NCBI GenBank assembly: GCA_964407075.1
Contig: CAYOUE010000002.1
Coordinates: forward strand, 1-61,003
Direction: 5' to 3'
Source of the DNA: JAHQVI01 sp964407075
Lineage (GTDB): Bacteria; Pseudomonadota; Alphaproteobacteria; Rhizobiales; Rhodomicrobiaceae
DNA length: 61,003 bases
The stretch's first letter is position 1. Every line of letters begins with the position of its first letter. The translations under genes were made by a program, and so were the position numbers. The notes under the pieces are model-generated. The model made no database searches and was not told the origin of the DNA. It was given only the letters and a program-made list of their open reading frames with translations. Shown in pieces: positions 51,811-60,774 of this stretch.

Positions 51811-52610
51811 TGGGCGACGTCGCGGACATTTCCGGGCGGACGAAGGTCTGCTTCATCATCGGGAAGCCGATCGCGCAAGTGCTGACGCCGCCCCGTTTCA
51901 ACGCCGCCGCGCGCCGGCGGGGGGCCGACGCAGTCATGGCGCCGCTCGAAGTGCCGCCTGAGGGGCTTGACGATTTCATGCGCGCCATGCGCGGCTGGGG
52001 CAACTGCCTGGGCTGCGTCGTAACTTATCCGCACAAGCAGGCCGCTTTCGACCATCTCGACGAGGCCGCGCCCGCCGCGCAGTTTCTCTTTGCTTGCAAC
52101 GTGATCCGGCGCGAGGCGGACGGACGCCTTGCCGGCGCGATCACTGACGGGCTGGGCTACGCTGCGGCGCTGGCGAAGAACGGCGCCGATCCGGCGGGCG
52201 TGGATTTCCTGCTGATCGGCGCGGGCGGGGCGGGGTCAGCCATCGCCTACGTAATGGCGCGGCTCGGGGCAGGGCGGCTCGCGATCCTCGATCTCGACGC
52301 GACGCGCCGTGACGCGCTACTCGCCCGGCTCGGCGAGGCCTTTCCATCAGTGCAATGCTTTGGCGAAGTTCCGGAGGATTTCCGCCTCGACATCGTCTGC
52401 AACGCGACTCCCGTCGGCATGAACGGCGATCCGCGCGTTTCCTATCCGCCCGAACGGCTACGCGAAGCGAGCTTTGTGACGGACATCGTGCCGACCCCGG
52501 CCATGACGCCTTTCCTGAAGGCGGCGGCGGCGCGGGGCCTGCGCGTGCAGACCGGCGCGCAGATGGTGGACGGCCAGATGGATCTCATAATGGCCCATCT
52601 GGGCGTATGA
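51807..52610 (+). CDS. Atypical shikimate/quinate dehydrogenase-like protein
   Basis: A 267-residue AroE-family oxidoreductase. The catalytic lysine (Lys77, VVTYPHKQAAF) and aspartate (Asp114, ITDGLGY) are kept, as is the nucleotide motif LLIGAGGAGSAIAYVM. The carboxylate-binding Ser-x-Ser of AroE is replaced: GKPIAQVLTPP stands where GxPIxHSxSP is expected (Val25, Thr27). It is therefore probably not the biosynthetic enzyme but one acting on a related hydroxy acid. Translational coupling to tctA suggests it oxidises or reduces the imported compound. Confidence 0.85.
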   Translation: MMGDVADISGRTKVCFIIGKPIAQVLTPPRFNAAARRRGADAVMAPLEVPPEGLDDFMRAMRGWGNCLGCVVTYPHKQAAFDHLDEAAPAAQFLFACNVIRREADGRLAGAITDGLGYAAALAKNGADPAGVDFLLIGAGGAGSAIAYVMARLGAGRLAILDLDATRRDALLARLGEAFPSVQCFGEVPEDFRLDIVCNATPVGMNGDPRVSYPPERLREASFVTDIVPTPAMTPFLKAAAARGLRVQTGAQMVDGQMDLIMAHLGV

Positions 52611-52630
52611 GCCTGATGCCGGGGGCACCT

Positions 52631-54076
52631 TCAGGATTTCGCAGCCTTCACTGCCTCATAGGCTTCGAGCGCCCGCCTGCGTCCTTCCTCATGCGAAATC
52701 AGTGGCAGCGGATAAGTCGCGCCGAGCGTGACGCCAGCCCTGCGCAGGACCTCTTCCGAGGCGTTCCAGGGGGCATGGATATGCTCCGCCGGGACCTCCG
52801 CCAGTTCGGGAACCCAGCGGCGAACGTAATTGCCTTCGGGATCGAATTTCGCGCCCTGAATGATCGGATTGAAGACTCGGAAATAAGGCGCTGCGTCCGC
52901 GCCCGACCCGGCGACCCATTGCCAGCTTGCGGCATTGTTGGCGGCGTCGGCGTCGACGAGCGTGTCCCAGAACCACGCCTCGCCCTCGCGCCAGTCGATC
53001 AGTAAATGCTTGGTCAGCAGCGAGGCGGCGACCATCCGCACGCGGTTGTGCATCCAGCCGATCGCCCAGAGCTGGCGCATTCCGGCGTCCACAAGCGGAT
53101 AGCCGGTCAGCCCCTTCCGCCATGCGTGCAAGCCAGCCTTGTCGCAGCGCCAGGGGATATGCGTGAATTCCAGCCTGAAAGGCGTATGCGGCAGGTCAGG
53201 CCAGTGGAACAGAAGATGCGCGGAGAACTCCCGCCAGTACAACTCGCGGATAAAGGAGTTGGCGCTTTTGCCGAGAGCCAGGTTGCGCTCCGCCGCGCTC
53301 CTGACTGCGTTCCAGACCTGGCGCGGGCCGATTTCGCCAAAGGCCAGATGCGGGGAAATGCGCGAGGAGCCGTCGAGATCGGGGCGGTCGCGGTCCTGCG
53401 CGTAACCGCCGAGTGGACCGTCGATAAAAGCAGCAAGCCGCTGCGCCGCGCCATCCTCGCCCGGCGTCCAGAAGCGGCGCATTTCCTTTGCCCAGTCCGG
53501 CTTGCGCGGCTCCAGTTTCCAGCTTTCGAGTTCCTCGCTATCCGGCCAGTTCGCCGGCCCCGCGATCCGCTCGGGCACGGCGAGCGGGCGGGCGATGGAC
53601 TCCTTCTGGAGACATGCCTTGTAAAACGGCGTGAACACGCGAAACGGCTCACCCGATGCGTTGCGCACCGTTTCCGGCTCGGTGAGCAGCGCGCCGCCGA
53701 ACCTTCGGCATTCCACGCCTTCCGCTTCGAGTGCAGATTTCAGCTCCTTTTCAAGTTGCGCCGCGTCAGGTTCATAGCTGCGTGTGAAATAGACCGCGCC
53801 CGCCTCGGTCTCACCTGCAAGCCGCGTTAGCTCGCCCGCCGCTGCGCCCCGTCTCAGTATGAGTCGCGAACCGCGTTTTTCCAGCGCTCCGGCTAGTGCC
53901 GCTAGGCTCCGGCCGAGCCACCAGCGCGCCGCGCCGCCCGCCGGGCGGTCTCCGGTGTCGTCGAGAATGTATACGGGGATGACGGGCGCGCCGGATGCGG
54001 CGGCGGCGTGCAGGGCAGGATGGTCGGCAAGGCGCAGGCTCCGCCTGAACCAGACGATGACGGGACGTGTGTTCAT
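52631..54076 (-). CDS. phrB: Deoxyribodipyrimidine photolyase (class I CPD type)
   Basis: A 481-residue photolyase/cryptochrome-family protein that repairs UV dimers with light. N-terminal antenna domain VIVWFRRSLRLADHPAL; FAD-domain signatures SRISPHLAFGEIGPRQVW, FIRELYWREFSAHLLF, YPLVDAGMRQLWAIGWMHNR and LVDADAANNAASWQWVAGSG. The substrate-contact asparagine/methionine region and the tryptophans for photoreduction appear present. Single gene converging on the dehydrogenase-like gene 20 bp away. Confidence 0.95.
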   Translation of the reverse strand: MNTRPVIVWFRRSLRLADHPALHAAAASGAPVIPVYILDDTGDRPAGGAARWWLGRSLAALAGALEKRGSRLILRRGAAAGELTRLAGETEAGAVYFTRSYEPDAAQLEKELKSALEAEGVECRRFGGALLTEPETVRNASGEPFRVFTPFYKACLQKESIARPLAVPERIAGPANWPDSEELESWKLEPRKPDWAKEMRRFWTPGEDGAAQRLAAFIDGPLGGYAQDRDRPDLDGSSRISPHLAFGEIGPRQVWNAVRSAAERNLALGKSANSFIRELYWREFSAHLLFHWPDLPHTPFRLEFTHIPWRCDKAGLHAWRKGLTGYPLVDAGMRQLWAIGWMHNRVRMVAASLLTKHLLIDWREGEAWFWDTLVDADAANNAASWQWVAGSGADAAPYFRVFNPIIQGAKFDPEGNYVRRWVPELAEVPAEHIHAPWNASEEVLRRAGVTLGATYPLPLISHEEGRRRALEAYEAVKAAKS

Positions 54077-54302
54077 GAGGAAGAGATCGGCGCTAGGCTC
54101 AAATTTTCCACCTCGAAACGGCGCAACTGCGATAGACTGTCAATCCGGCCACATTCGGGTATCATCGGCAACAACGCAATTCATGACGGATTCGCCCATG
54201 CAGATAAAGAACGGAAAAGACTCCCCGCCCCGGCGCGGCCGTGCGCTCCGCGGCGATTAGGCGCGCTTCAAGAGCGGCGGGAAAGGGAGCTTGAGCGGGG
54301 GA

Positions 54303-55238
54303 ATGCTTGTGAAATTCGGCAAGTACATCCGGAAGATCCACGAGGCGGAAGCGGTTTCGATCGAGACCGAACTTAATCCGCCCTTCACGGTCCAGCAGCC
54401 CGAGCAGGGCGAAAGCGCGGTCATCTTCAACTCGCCGCACAGCGGGCGCACCTATCCGAGCGTGTTCCTGAAGGCCTCGCGGTTGTCCGCCGTCGCACTG
54501 CGCAAGTCCGAAGACGCCTATATGGACCTGCTGCTGTCCGGCGTGGTCGGCGCGGGCGCGACGCTGATGCACGCCCATTTCCCGCGCGCCTATCTCGATC
54601 TGAACCGCGAGCCTTACGAACTCGATCCGGCGCTGTTCAGGGAAAAGCTCCCCGACTACGCCAACGCCCATTCGATGCGCGTCGTCGGAGGTCTCGGCAC
54701 GATAGCGCGCGTGGTCAACGAGCAGGAGGAGATCTACCGGACGCCGCCAACACTGAGCGCCGCGCTGGAGCGGATCGACAGGCTCTACAAGCCCTATCAC
54801 GGCGCGCTGCGCGCGCTGATCGACGCGAGGCGCGCCCGTTTCGGCTTCGCCGCGCTCATCGACTGTCACTCGATGCCCTCGAACGCGCGCGAGAAGAGCA
54901 GCGGGCGGAGCGCCGATTTCGTGCTGGGCGACCGGTTCGGCGCGTCATGCTCGCGCGACATGGTCCGCCTTGTAGAGAAGTATCTGGCCGATCTCGGCTA
55001 TCACGTCACGCTGAACAAGCCCTATGCTGGCGGCTATATCACTGAGCTTTACGGCGCGCCGCACGAAGCGCGCCACGCGCTTCAGATCGAAGTCAACCGT
55101 TCGCTCTACATGGATGAGGAAACGCTTGCGCTCCGGCGCGACTTCCGAAACTTGCGAGTTCACCTGACAGGTCTGGCTGCTACGATCATTGAGACTCTGC
55201 CAGATTACCTCTCGCCGATGCGGACTGCCGCGGAATAG
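54303..55238 (+). CDS. N-formylglutamate amidohydrolase
   Basis: A 311-residue enzyme of the HutG/FGase family that releases formate from N-formyl-L-glutamate. Metal and active-site segments are VIFNSPHSGRTYP, FPRAYLDLNREPYELDP, ALIDCHSMPS and QIEVNRSLYMDEET. Start is ambiguous among TTG 54291, ATG 54303 and GTG 54309; I use the ATG. There are no hut genes nearby. In many alphaproteobacteria this gene sits beside a HisN-type phosphatase, as here. Confidence 0.88.
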   Translation: MLVKFGKYIRKIHEAEAVSIETELNPPFTVQQPEQGESAVIFNSPHSGRTYPSVFLKASRLSAVALRKSEDAYMDLLLSGVVGAGATLMHAHFPRAYLDLNREPYELDPALFREKLPDYANAHSMRVVGGLGTIARVVNEQEEIYRTPPTLSAALERIDRLYKPYHGALRALIDARRARFGFAALIDCHSMPSNAREKSSGRSADFVLGDRFGASCSRDMVRLVEKYLADLGYHVTLNKPYAGGYITELYGAPHEARHALQIEVNRSLYMDEETLALRRDFRNLRVHLTGLAATIIETLPDYLSPMRTAAE

Positions 55239-55248
55239 GCGGAACGGT

Positions 55249-55345
55249 AAAAAAAAAGGGGCCGTTCGAAGCTCGAACGGCCCAAGTCTAGGGAGGAAAC
55301 GCCCAAGGAGGGCTACGGAAAGATTGCGTCAGCAATCATCCCGCA
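55249..55345 (-). ncRNA. Predicted small RNA with anti-Shine-Dalgarno loops
   Basis: Minus-strand unit of about 97 bases. A promoter is visible: TTGATT (55380-55375), 17 bases, CATCTT (55357-55352). The RNA would start near 55345, form a 6-bp hairpin GATTGC/GCAATC (55337-55322), then show unpaired pyrimidine stretches CCCTCCTT and TTTCCTCCCT (about 55312-55290), and end in an 11-bp terminator hairpin with nine T. This layout resembles the two-hairpin trans-acting sRNAs of Rhizobiales (MmgR/alpha-r8-like) whose UUUCCUCCC loop pairs with ribosome sites. Family assignment is tentative. Confidence 0.65.
55259..55283 (-). terminator. Intrinsic terminator of the predicted small RNA
   Basis: Perfect 11-bp stem GGGCCGTTCGA / TCGAACGGCCC with a 3-base loop. 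On the minus strand it is followed by one C and nine T (55257-55249), the form of a strong Rho-independent terminator. Orientation excludes it as terminator of the plus-strand amidohydrolase gene, and no minus-strand protein gene precedes it. Confidence 0.8.
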
Positions 55346-55530
55346 ACGCAAAAGATGACATTGCAGCGCACAAAAATCAAGTGTTCTATGTGTAGCTGCG
55401 CCCGCTGGCCGCAGCTGTTGCAAAATAAACACAGCCTGCCTATCCGCCACACAAAATGCCTGAATCGTTCGCGCCTATGCCCTCATATTAACGACGGATT
55501 GGTTAATTTTCCGGAAAGGAGATTGCGGGT

Positions 55531-56325
55531 TTGTCCGAGATCAGATCCGACGCTGCCGCGTTTCTGGCTTTCGCCCATCGGCTCGCCGACGCTGCAGGCG
55601 GAGCCATCCTGCCGCATTTCCGCAATCTTACTGGCGTCAGCGACAAGGGCGGCAGCAGTTTCGATCCCGTGACTGAAGCCGACAGGGCCGCCGAACTGGC
55701 GATGCGCGCGCTCATCGAAACGCATTATCCGGATCACGGAATCTCCGGCGAGGAATTTCCCGGGCGCCCCGCGAACGGCCCCTATCAGTGGGTGCTCGAT
55801 CCTATCGACGGGACCAAGGCTTTCATCTGCGGGCTGCCGCTCTGGGGGACGCTGATCGGGCTGAGCGAAAACGGCAGGCCGGCTCTCGGCATGATGGACC
55901 AGCCCTATCTGGGCGAGCGTTTCTGGAGCGCCGGCAAAGGAGCCTATTTCCGCACCCGCTCCGGCGAGGCCCGAATCGTGGCGAGGCCGTGTGCGGCGCT
56001 GGGGGAGGCCGTGCTCGGTGCGACGACGCCGGACATGTTCCAGGGCGGTGATGCCGAGCGCTTTGCCGGTCTGTCCCGCGCTTGCCGGATGACGCGCTTC
56101 GGCGGGGACTGCTATATGTATTGTATGCTCGCCGCCGGGCTCGTGGACATCGTTGCGGAAGCCGCCCTCAAGCCGTTCGACATCGCCCCGCTGATTCCGG
56201 TCATAGAAGGCGCAGGCGGCGTGGTGACAGACTGGGACGGCGGCGATGCATCAAAAGGCGGGCGGGTTCTCGCCGCAGGAAGCCCGGCTATTCATGAGGC
56301 GGCGCTGAAAATTCTTTCCGGCTGA
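55531..56325 (+). CDS. hisN: HisN-type histidinol-phosphatase (inositol-monophosphatase family)
   Basis: A 264-residue Mg2+/Li+-sensitive phosphatase-fold protein. Metal motifs are GISGEEFPG, WVLDPIDGTKAFICG and FGGDCYMY with KPFDIAPLIPVIEGAGG. The FICG wording after DPIDGTKA is typical of the HisN branch that performs the histidinol-phosphate step, rather than SuhB. TTG 55531 is the start, with AGGAG 9 bases upstream. It follows the amidohydrolase, a neighbourhood usual for this gene. Confidence 0.85.
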   Translation: MSEIRSDAAAFLAFAHRLADAAGGAILPHFRNLTGVSDKGGSSFDPVTEADRAAELAMRALIETHYPDHGISGEEFPGRPANGPYQWVLDPIDGTKAFICGLPLWGTLIGLSENGRPALGMMDQPYLGERFWSAGKGAYFRTRSGEARIVARPCAALGEAVLGATTPDMFQGGDAERFAGLSRACRMTRFGGDCYMYCMLAAGLVDIVAEAALKPFDIAPLIPVIEGAGGVVTDWDGGDASKGGRVLAAGSPAIHEAALKILSG

Positions 56326-56485
56326 CGCCTGTTGCGGCCGGACGCAGCGACGTACCGCAGCGCCGCCTGAGGCTGGCCTGAGACGTTGCTTAATCTTTGC
56401 CAAGCGCGCAGTTTCAGATAGAGTTCCCGCGCTTTCGGCCCTTTGCGGCCCGCACGCCCTGAACGCCATTTTCGAAAGCCAGCCC

Positions 56486-57157
56486 ATGACAGACTACAAA
56501 GTCCAGCGCGCGATCATGATAGAATCGCAGCTCCGCCCCAACCGGGTGACGAATCCGCGGCTGCTCCAGGCATTCCACAGGACGCCGCGGGAGTTGTTCG
56601 TTCCGCCTTCGCAGCGTCCGCTCGCCTATATGGACGCCGCGCTCCGCGTTGAGGCCGCGCGCAAAGGCGGGGCGGCACGCTACCTGCTCGCGCCGATGGT
56701 GTTGGCCCGCCTCATTCAGATCGCTGCTGTAAAGGAAACCGACCGCGTGCTCGATGTCGCGCCCGCAACCGGCTACTCTACGGCCATTCTCGCCCGTCTG
56801 GCGCGGGAGGTGGTCGCGCTGGAGCATGACGCTGGGCTGGCGGCGATCGCGCGGGACGCGCTCGCGGCGGAGGGGCTGGAGAATGTGAAGCAGGTGACGG
56901 GGGAATTTGCGGAAGGGTCGCCAGACGACGCCCCTTTCGACGTGATCCTTGTCAACGGCAGGGTCGAGGAGGCCCCTGAAAAGCTCCTTGGGCAGCTTGC
57001 CGAAGGCGGACGGCTCGTGGCGATCGTGGGCGGCGAGACCGCATCGGAGGCGCGGCTGTTCACGAAAATCGGCGGGTCGGTTCAATCCGTCGCCGATCTC
57101 GACGCCGGCGCTCCGCTCTTGCCCGGCTTTGAAAAGAAGCCACAGTTTGTATTCTAG
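56486..57157 (+). CDS. Protein-L-isoaspartate O-methyltransferase-like protein
   Basis: A 223-residue SAM-dependent protein of the PCMT family. RAIMIESQLRPNRVTNPRLL and RELFVPP are the conserved N-terminal segments; motif I is RVLDVAPATGYSTAILARL. Compared with true PIMTs the usual GxGxGY is changed to APATGY, so repair activity is uncertain. Its place before tolC is conserved in alphaproteobacteria. Confidence 0.88.
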   Translation: MTDYKVQRAIMIESQLRPNRVTNPRLLQAFHRTPRELFVPPSQRPLAYMDAALRVEAARKGGAARYLLAPMVLARLIQIAAVKETDRVLDVAPATGYSTAILARLAREVVALEHDAGLAAIARDALAAEGLENVKQVTGEFAEGSPDDAPFDVILVNGRVEEAPEKLLGQLAEGGRLVAIVGGETASEARLFTKIGGSVQSVADLDAGAPLLPGFEKKPQFVF

Positions 57158-57350
57158 CGCTTATGAAACCAATAGCTGCATTTTGGCAACGAAGGGCGAA
57201 AAACCGGCTCAGTTCAATTGTATAAAATGCGTTTGATATTTACGACTCGCTGGCTCTGGCGCATTAATTGATCGCAATTACGAGTCGGCTGGACGGGGTG
57301 GCCGGCGTCTTAAGCATTGTTACGGTGCTTATGCAGGGAAACGAAACGGA

Positions 57351-58853
57351 ATGCATATGAGCGATGAGCAGGCGGCGACTGCGTTTCATCGGCATTTCCG
57401 GCTTGCAGGGATATGTGTGACGGCGGGCGCCGTCATGGCGTTTCTCTTGTTTTTGCCGGTGGGCGGTGCACGGGCTGAATCCCTTCAGGACGCGCTTGCG
57501 TCCGCCTATTTGTTCAATCCCACGCTGAAGGCCGCGCGCGCCGAGCTGCGCGCCACAGACGAAGGCGTCTCTATCGCCAATTCCAACTTCCGGCCGAGGC
57601 TCGAAGGCGACGTTCAGCAGACCTACACCTACAGAGATCCCAGTTCCGGCCCCGCCACGGACAATGACGCACGCTCCTATTCCGTCACGCTGAACCAGCC
57701 GATATTTCGTGGCTTCCGCACGCTGAACGCCGTCAAGGGCGCAGAGGCGCAGGTTGAGGCCGGGCGCGAGAATCTGCGCGACTCCGAGCAGACTGTTCTC
57801 CTGAACGCCGTCACAGCTTATGTGAACGTCGTGCGCGACGAGGCGATCCTGTCTCTGCGCCGCAATAACCGCCGCGTGCTGCAGCAGCAGTTGCAGGCGA
57901 CCCAGGACCGGTTCCAGGTCGGCGAGGTCACGCGCACCGACGTGGCCCAGGCGCAGGCGCGCGTCAGCGGCGCCACTTCCGAAGTCAGCGCCGCACAGGC
58001 CGCGCTTCAGGCCAGCCGCGCGACCTACGCCCAGATCATCGGCCACATGCCGGTCAATCTGACTCAGCCCGGCGCCGGCCGCGATCTGCCGCGCTCGCTG
58101 GAAGAGGCGGTCGCGATGGCCGAGAGCGAGAACCCGCAGATTCTGGAGGCGATCTTCCTGGAGCGCGCCCAGCAGCACGCCATCGACGAGACCAAGGGAG
58201 AATTGCTGCCGTCGGTCAATCTTCAGGCCTCCTACACACATGCCGAAGGCGGTCCCAGCGGGCCGGATTATACCGAGACAACAACGGTCACGGGCGTGTT
58301 GACAGTTCCTATTTACCAGGCCGGCGAAGTCTCCGCGCGCATCCGGCGCGGCGTCGAGACGCGCTCCCAGCTCAGGCATCTCATCGACGTGGCCCGCGAA
58401 TCCGTCCGCGCCGCCGTGATCTCTGCCTGGGGCAATTTCACCGCCGCTCAGGCGCAGATCCAGTCCGACCTAGCCCAGGTCGAGGCCTCCGATATCGCGC
58501 TGCGCGGCGTCCGCGAGGAGGAAAAGGTCGGCCAGCGCACTGTACTCGACGTTCTTGACGCCGAACAGGCCGCGCTCGATGCGCAGGTGGCGCTCGTGAC
58601 CTCCCGCCGCGATTACGTCGTGGCCTCCTACGCCCTTCTGAATGCGATCGGCAGGCTATCGGCCTATTCCATTGGGCTGCCCGTCGAACAGTACGATCCG
58701 ACGCAATATTACCGGCAGGTCGAGCGCAAGTGGTTCGGCTGGAGCACTGCGGTGGAAGACAGCGAGTGGGAAACGGACGTCGCGCCCGTGACGGCTTCGG
58801 GCACGGCTCCCGGCCAGCGTTATGGCGACGGACCTGCCTATACGGACCGCTGA
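57351..58853 (+). CDS. tolC: TolC-family outer-membrane channel
   Basis: A 500-residue outer-membrane efflux protein. A signal peptide follows a short basic start (GICVTAGAVMAFLLFLPVGGARA). Two homologous halves of long coiled-coil helices and short beta segments are seen, with family motifs SLQDALASAYLFNPTLKAA, NQPIFRGFRT, NVVRDEAILSLRRNN, VGEVTRTDVAQAQARV, VPIYQAGEVSARIR and VGQRTVLDVLDAEQ. It exports via type I secretion or RND pumps. ATG 57351 or 57357 is possible. Confidence 0.93.
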   Translation: MHMSDEQAATAFHRHFRLAGICVTAGAVMAFLLFLPVGGARAESLQDALASAYLFNPTLKAARAELRATDEGVSIANSNFRPRLEGDVQQTYTYRDPSSGPATDNDARSYSVTLNQPIFRGFRTLNAVKGAEAQVEAGRENLRDSEQTVLLNAVTAYVNVVRDEAILSLRRNNRRVLQQQLQATQDRFQVGEVTRTDVAQAQARVSGATSEVSAAQAALQASRATYAQIIGHMPVNLTQPGAGRDLPRSLEEAVAMAESENPQILEAIFLERAQQHAIDETKGELLPSVNLQASYTHAEGGPSGPDYTETTTVTGVLTVPIYQAGEVSARIRRGVETRSQLRHLIDVARESVRAAVISAWGNFTAAQAQIQSDLAQVEASDIALRGVREEEKVGQRTVLDVLDAEQAALDAQVALVTSRRDYVVASYALLNAIGRLSAYSIGLPVEQYDPTQYYRQVERKWFGWSTAVEDSEWETDVAPVTASGTAPGQRYGDGPAYTDR

Positions 58854-59020
58854 ACGCCGTCCGCCTCCGGGCTGTGCGGCATTGCCGCTGCTATCCGTTC
58901 CTTGAGGATCCGCCGCTGGCGGGAGTTGCATGTTTCAAGCTGCTGTTGCGTTCCGTTGCGTCTTAGGGGATTGCTGGGGAGGCGGATGACACGCGCCATC
59001 ATTTGGCGGCGGAGGTATTT

Positions 59021-60661
59021 ATGCGAAAACCGGACCATTCTGCCGAACCATCGATCGAAGAGATCCTGGCGTCCATACGCAGCATCATCGCCGATGACGG
59101 ACGGCAAACCGCCAGACCGCCAGTCGCGCGAGGCCCCGATGCAGGCCCCGGCGTCATCGGCCAGGACCATGAAGACGCTTTCCGCGACGAAAGCGGTCGC
59201 CTGAACGTCTATACCCACACGCCCGAGGCTCATACCGCCGCCGAAGCTTCAGGCGCACCCGCCGACGAGATCCTGGAACTTACGGAAGATTTCATGGTGG
59301 CGGAGCAGGATCCGCCGCGCAAGACCGTACGGCCTCATGGAAGCGGCGCGACCGGCGTTCCCCCGCAGGAGGACGACGCCGGCTTTCCCGGACTCGCGGG
59401 CGGAGAAGATCTGGACGCGATCCTTTCCAACCTGGCGGCCGTAGTCGACCGTCTGTCCGCTCCGGAAGAGCGCTACAGCCCAGCAGTCGCGCACGATGCC
59501 GGAACCGGCGACGGATCCGAGCCGGATGACGACGACGCCAGCGCCACCCTGCCGGTTGGCGCCGACGCGCTGCGCGACATGGCCGAACATGCGCCCCTTG
59601 GCCAGCCGCCGGTGGAAGGCCTCGCCGAGCCGCAAGCCACGCAGCCGGCGCCGCCCGTCACATTCCACCCGCCAGCTTCCGCGCCCGCTTCACGCGGCGC
59701 AGCCAAGCCTGTCTGGTCCGCCCGGCGGCTCGAAAGCGGCGGCGCGGCCAAACCCGAAGCCAAGGCTCCGTCCCCGTCTCCGAAGCAGGCGGAAATGAGC
59801 GGGGCCCGCATGGACGAAGACCCGCCCGCCGCGCACGTTGGACATGAAGACCAGACCGTTTCCGCCGCACGCGACCTCTGGGCCGAGGGCTTCCAGATGC
59901 CCGTGCCGGAAACAGGGCCGGAAATGCCCCTGCCACATGCCGGACGCGGGACGGCGGCCGACGCGTCGGCTCCGGAGGAGCAGGCAAGCCCTGCTGGCGG
60001 CGAGAGGCAAGCGGTGGGACGGTTTCTTTCGCGCGTCTTCGGGGCAGCCCCGCCCCCGCCGCAAGACGACGCCGGCGGCAATCCCGATGCGGAAAAGGAC
60101 GCGCTGCGCGCGCGGGCGGAAAGGCTGGCCCGCGAAACCATTTCCGACTTCGCCGAGGACAAGCTGAACGCCCCCGCTGTGGGCAGCGCGCTGACCGCCG
60201 ACAGGGATTTCATGGACCAGGTCGCCAGTTCGCTCGAATCGGCGCTTAGCGAATCTGCCCAGAGTGCCGAGCCGGGACAGCAAGAGCAGAGCGCCGTTCC
60301 GCCCTCCCCACATGCCGAAGCCGGATATGCCGAGGCCCCTGAAACCGCCGCGGATGACGAACCAGCCGGCTTGCCGCCGCCGGACGTGGAGGCTGTGGCC
60401 GGGGCGTCCGCCGCGCAACCCGCACCTCCGGCGTCTTCGCCGTCAGGACCCGATCCGCAAGAAACGCCGGATGCGCCCCCGCCACTAATCTCGGCGGACG
60501 GGCTGCCCTCCAACCTCGAAAGCAGCATCAAGGAGATGATAAAGCCGCTCATCATCGAGTGGCTCAACGACAATCTCCCGCGCATCGTCGAGCAAGCTGT
60601 GCGCGAGGAACTGGCCGGACGCGCGCCGCTCACAGGCGCAAAGGTCAAATCCAGCGCCTGA
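59021..60661 (+). CDS. popZ: PopZ-family (DUF2497) polar organizing protein
   Basis: A 546-residue protein with the PopZ layout. The short N-terminal client-binding helix is EPSIEEILASIRSIIADDG; a very long Pro/Glu/Asp/Ala-rich disordered linker follows (about 30-450); the C-terminal oligomerisation helices are FMDQVASSLESALSE and NLESSIKEMIKPLIIEWLND with NLPRIVEQAVREEL. PopZ forms polar condensates that anchor the chromosome. The linker is much longer than in Caulobacter PopZ (177 residues in all). ATG 59021 follows GGAGG. Position between tolC and valS is conserved. Confidence 0.9.
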   Translation: MRKPDHSAEPSIEEILASIRSIIADDGRQTARPPVARGPDAGPGVIGQDHEDAFRDESGRLNVYTHTPEAHTAAEASGAPADEILELTEDFMVAEQDPPRKTVRPHGSGATGVPPQEDDAGFPGLAGGEDLDAILSNLAAVVDRLSAPEERYSPAVAHDAGTGDGSEPDDDDASATLPVGADALRDMAEHAPLGQPPVEGLAEPQATQPAPPVTFHPPASAPASRGAAKPVWSARRLESGGAAKPEAKAPSPSPKQAEMSGARMDEDPPAAHVGHEDQTVSAARDLWAEGFQMPVPETGPEMPLPHAGRGTAADASAPEEQASPAGGERQAVGRFLSRVFGAAPPPPQDDAGGNPDAEKDALRARAERLARETISDFAEDKLNAPAVGSALTADRDFMDQVASSLESALSESAQSAEPGQQEQSAVPPSPHAEAGYAEAPETAADDEPAGLPPPDVEAVAGASAAQPAPPASSPSGPDPQETPDAPPPLISADGLPSNLESSIKEMIKPLIIEWLNDNLPRIVEQAVREELAGRAPLTGAKVKSSA

Positions 60662-60774
60662 AACCGGCCCTTCGCCGCGCGCTTTTCTCACAGAACCGTC
60701 AGGCCCGGCTTGACGCTTTCTCGGCTGCGCGTTTAAGTGCGCCAGCGGCCCGTTCACGATCGACATTCCAGACC

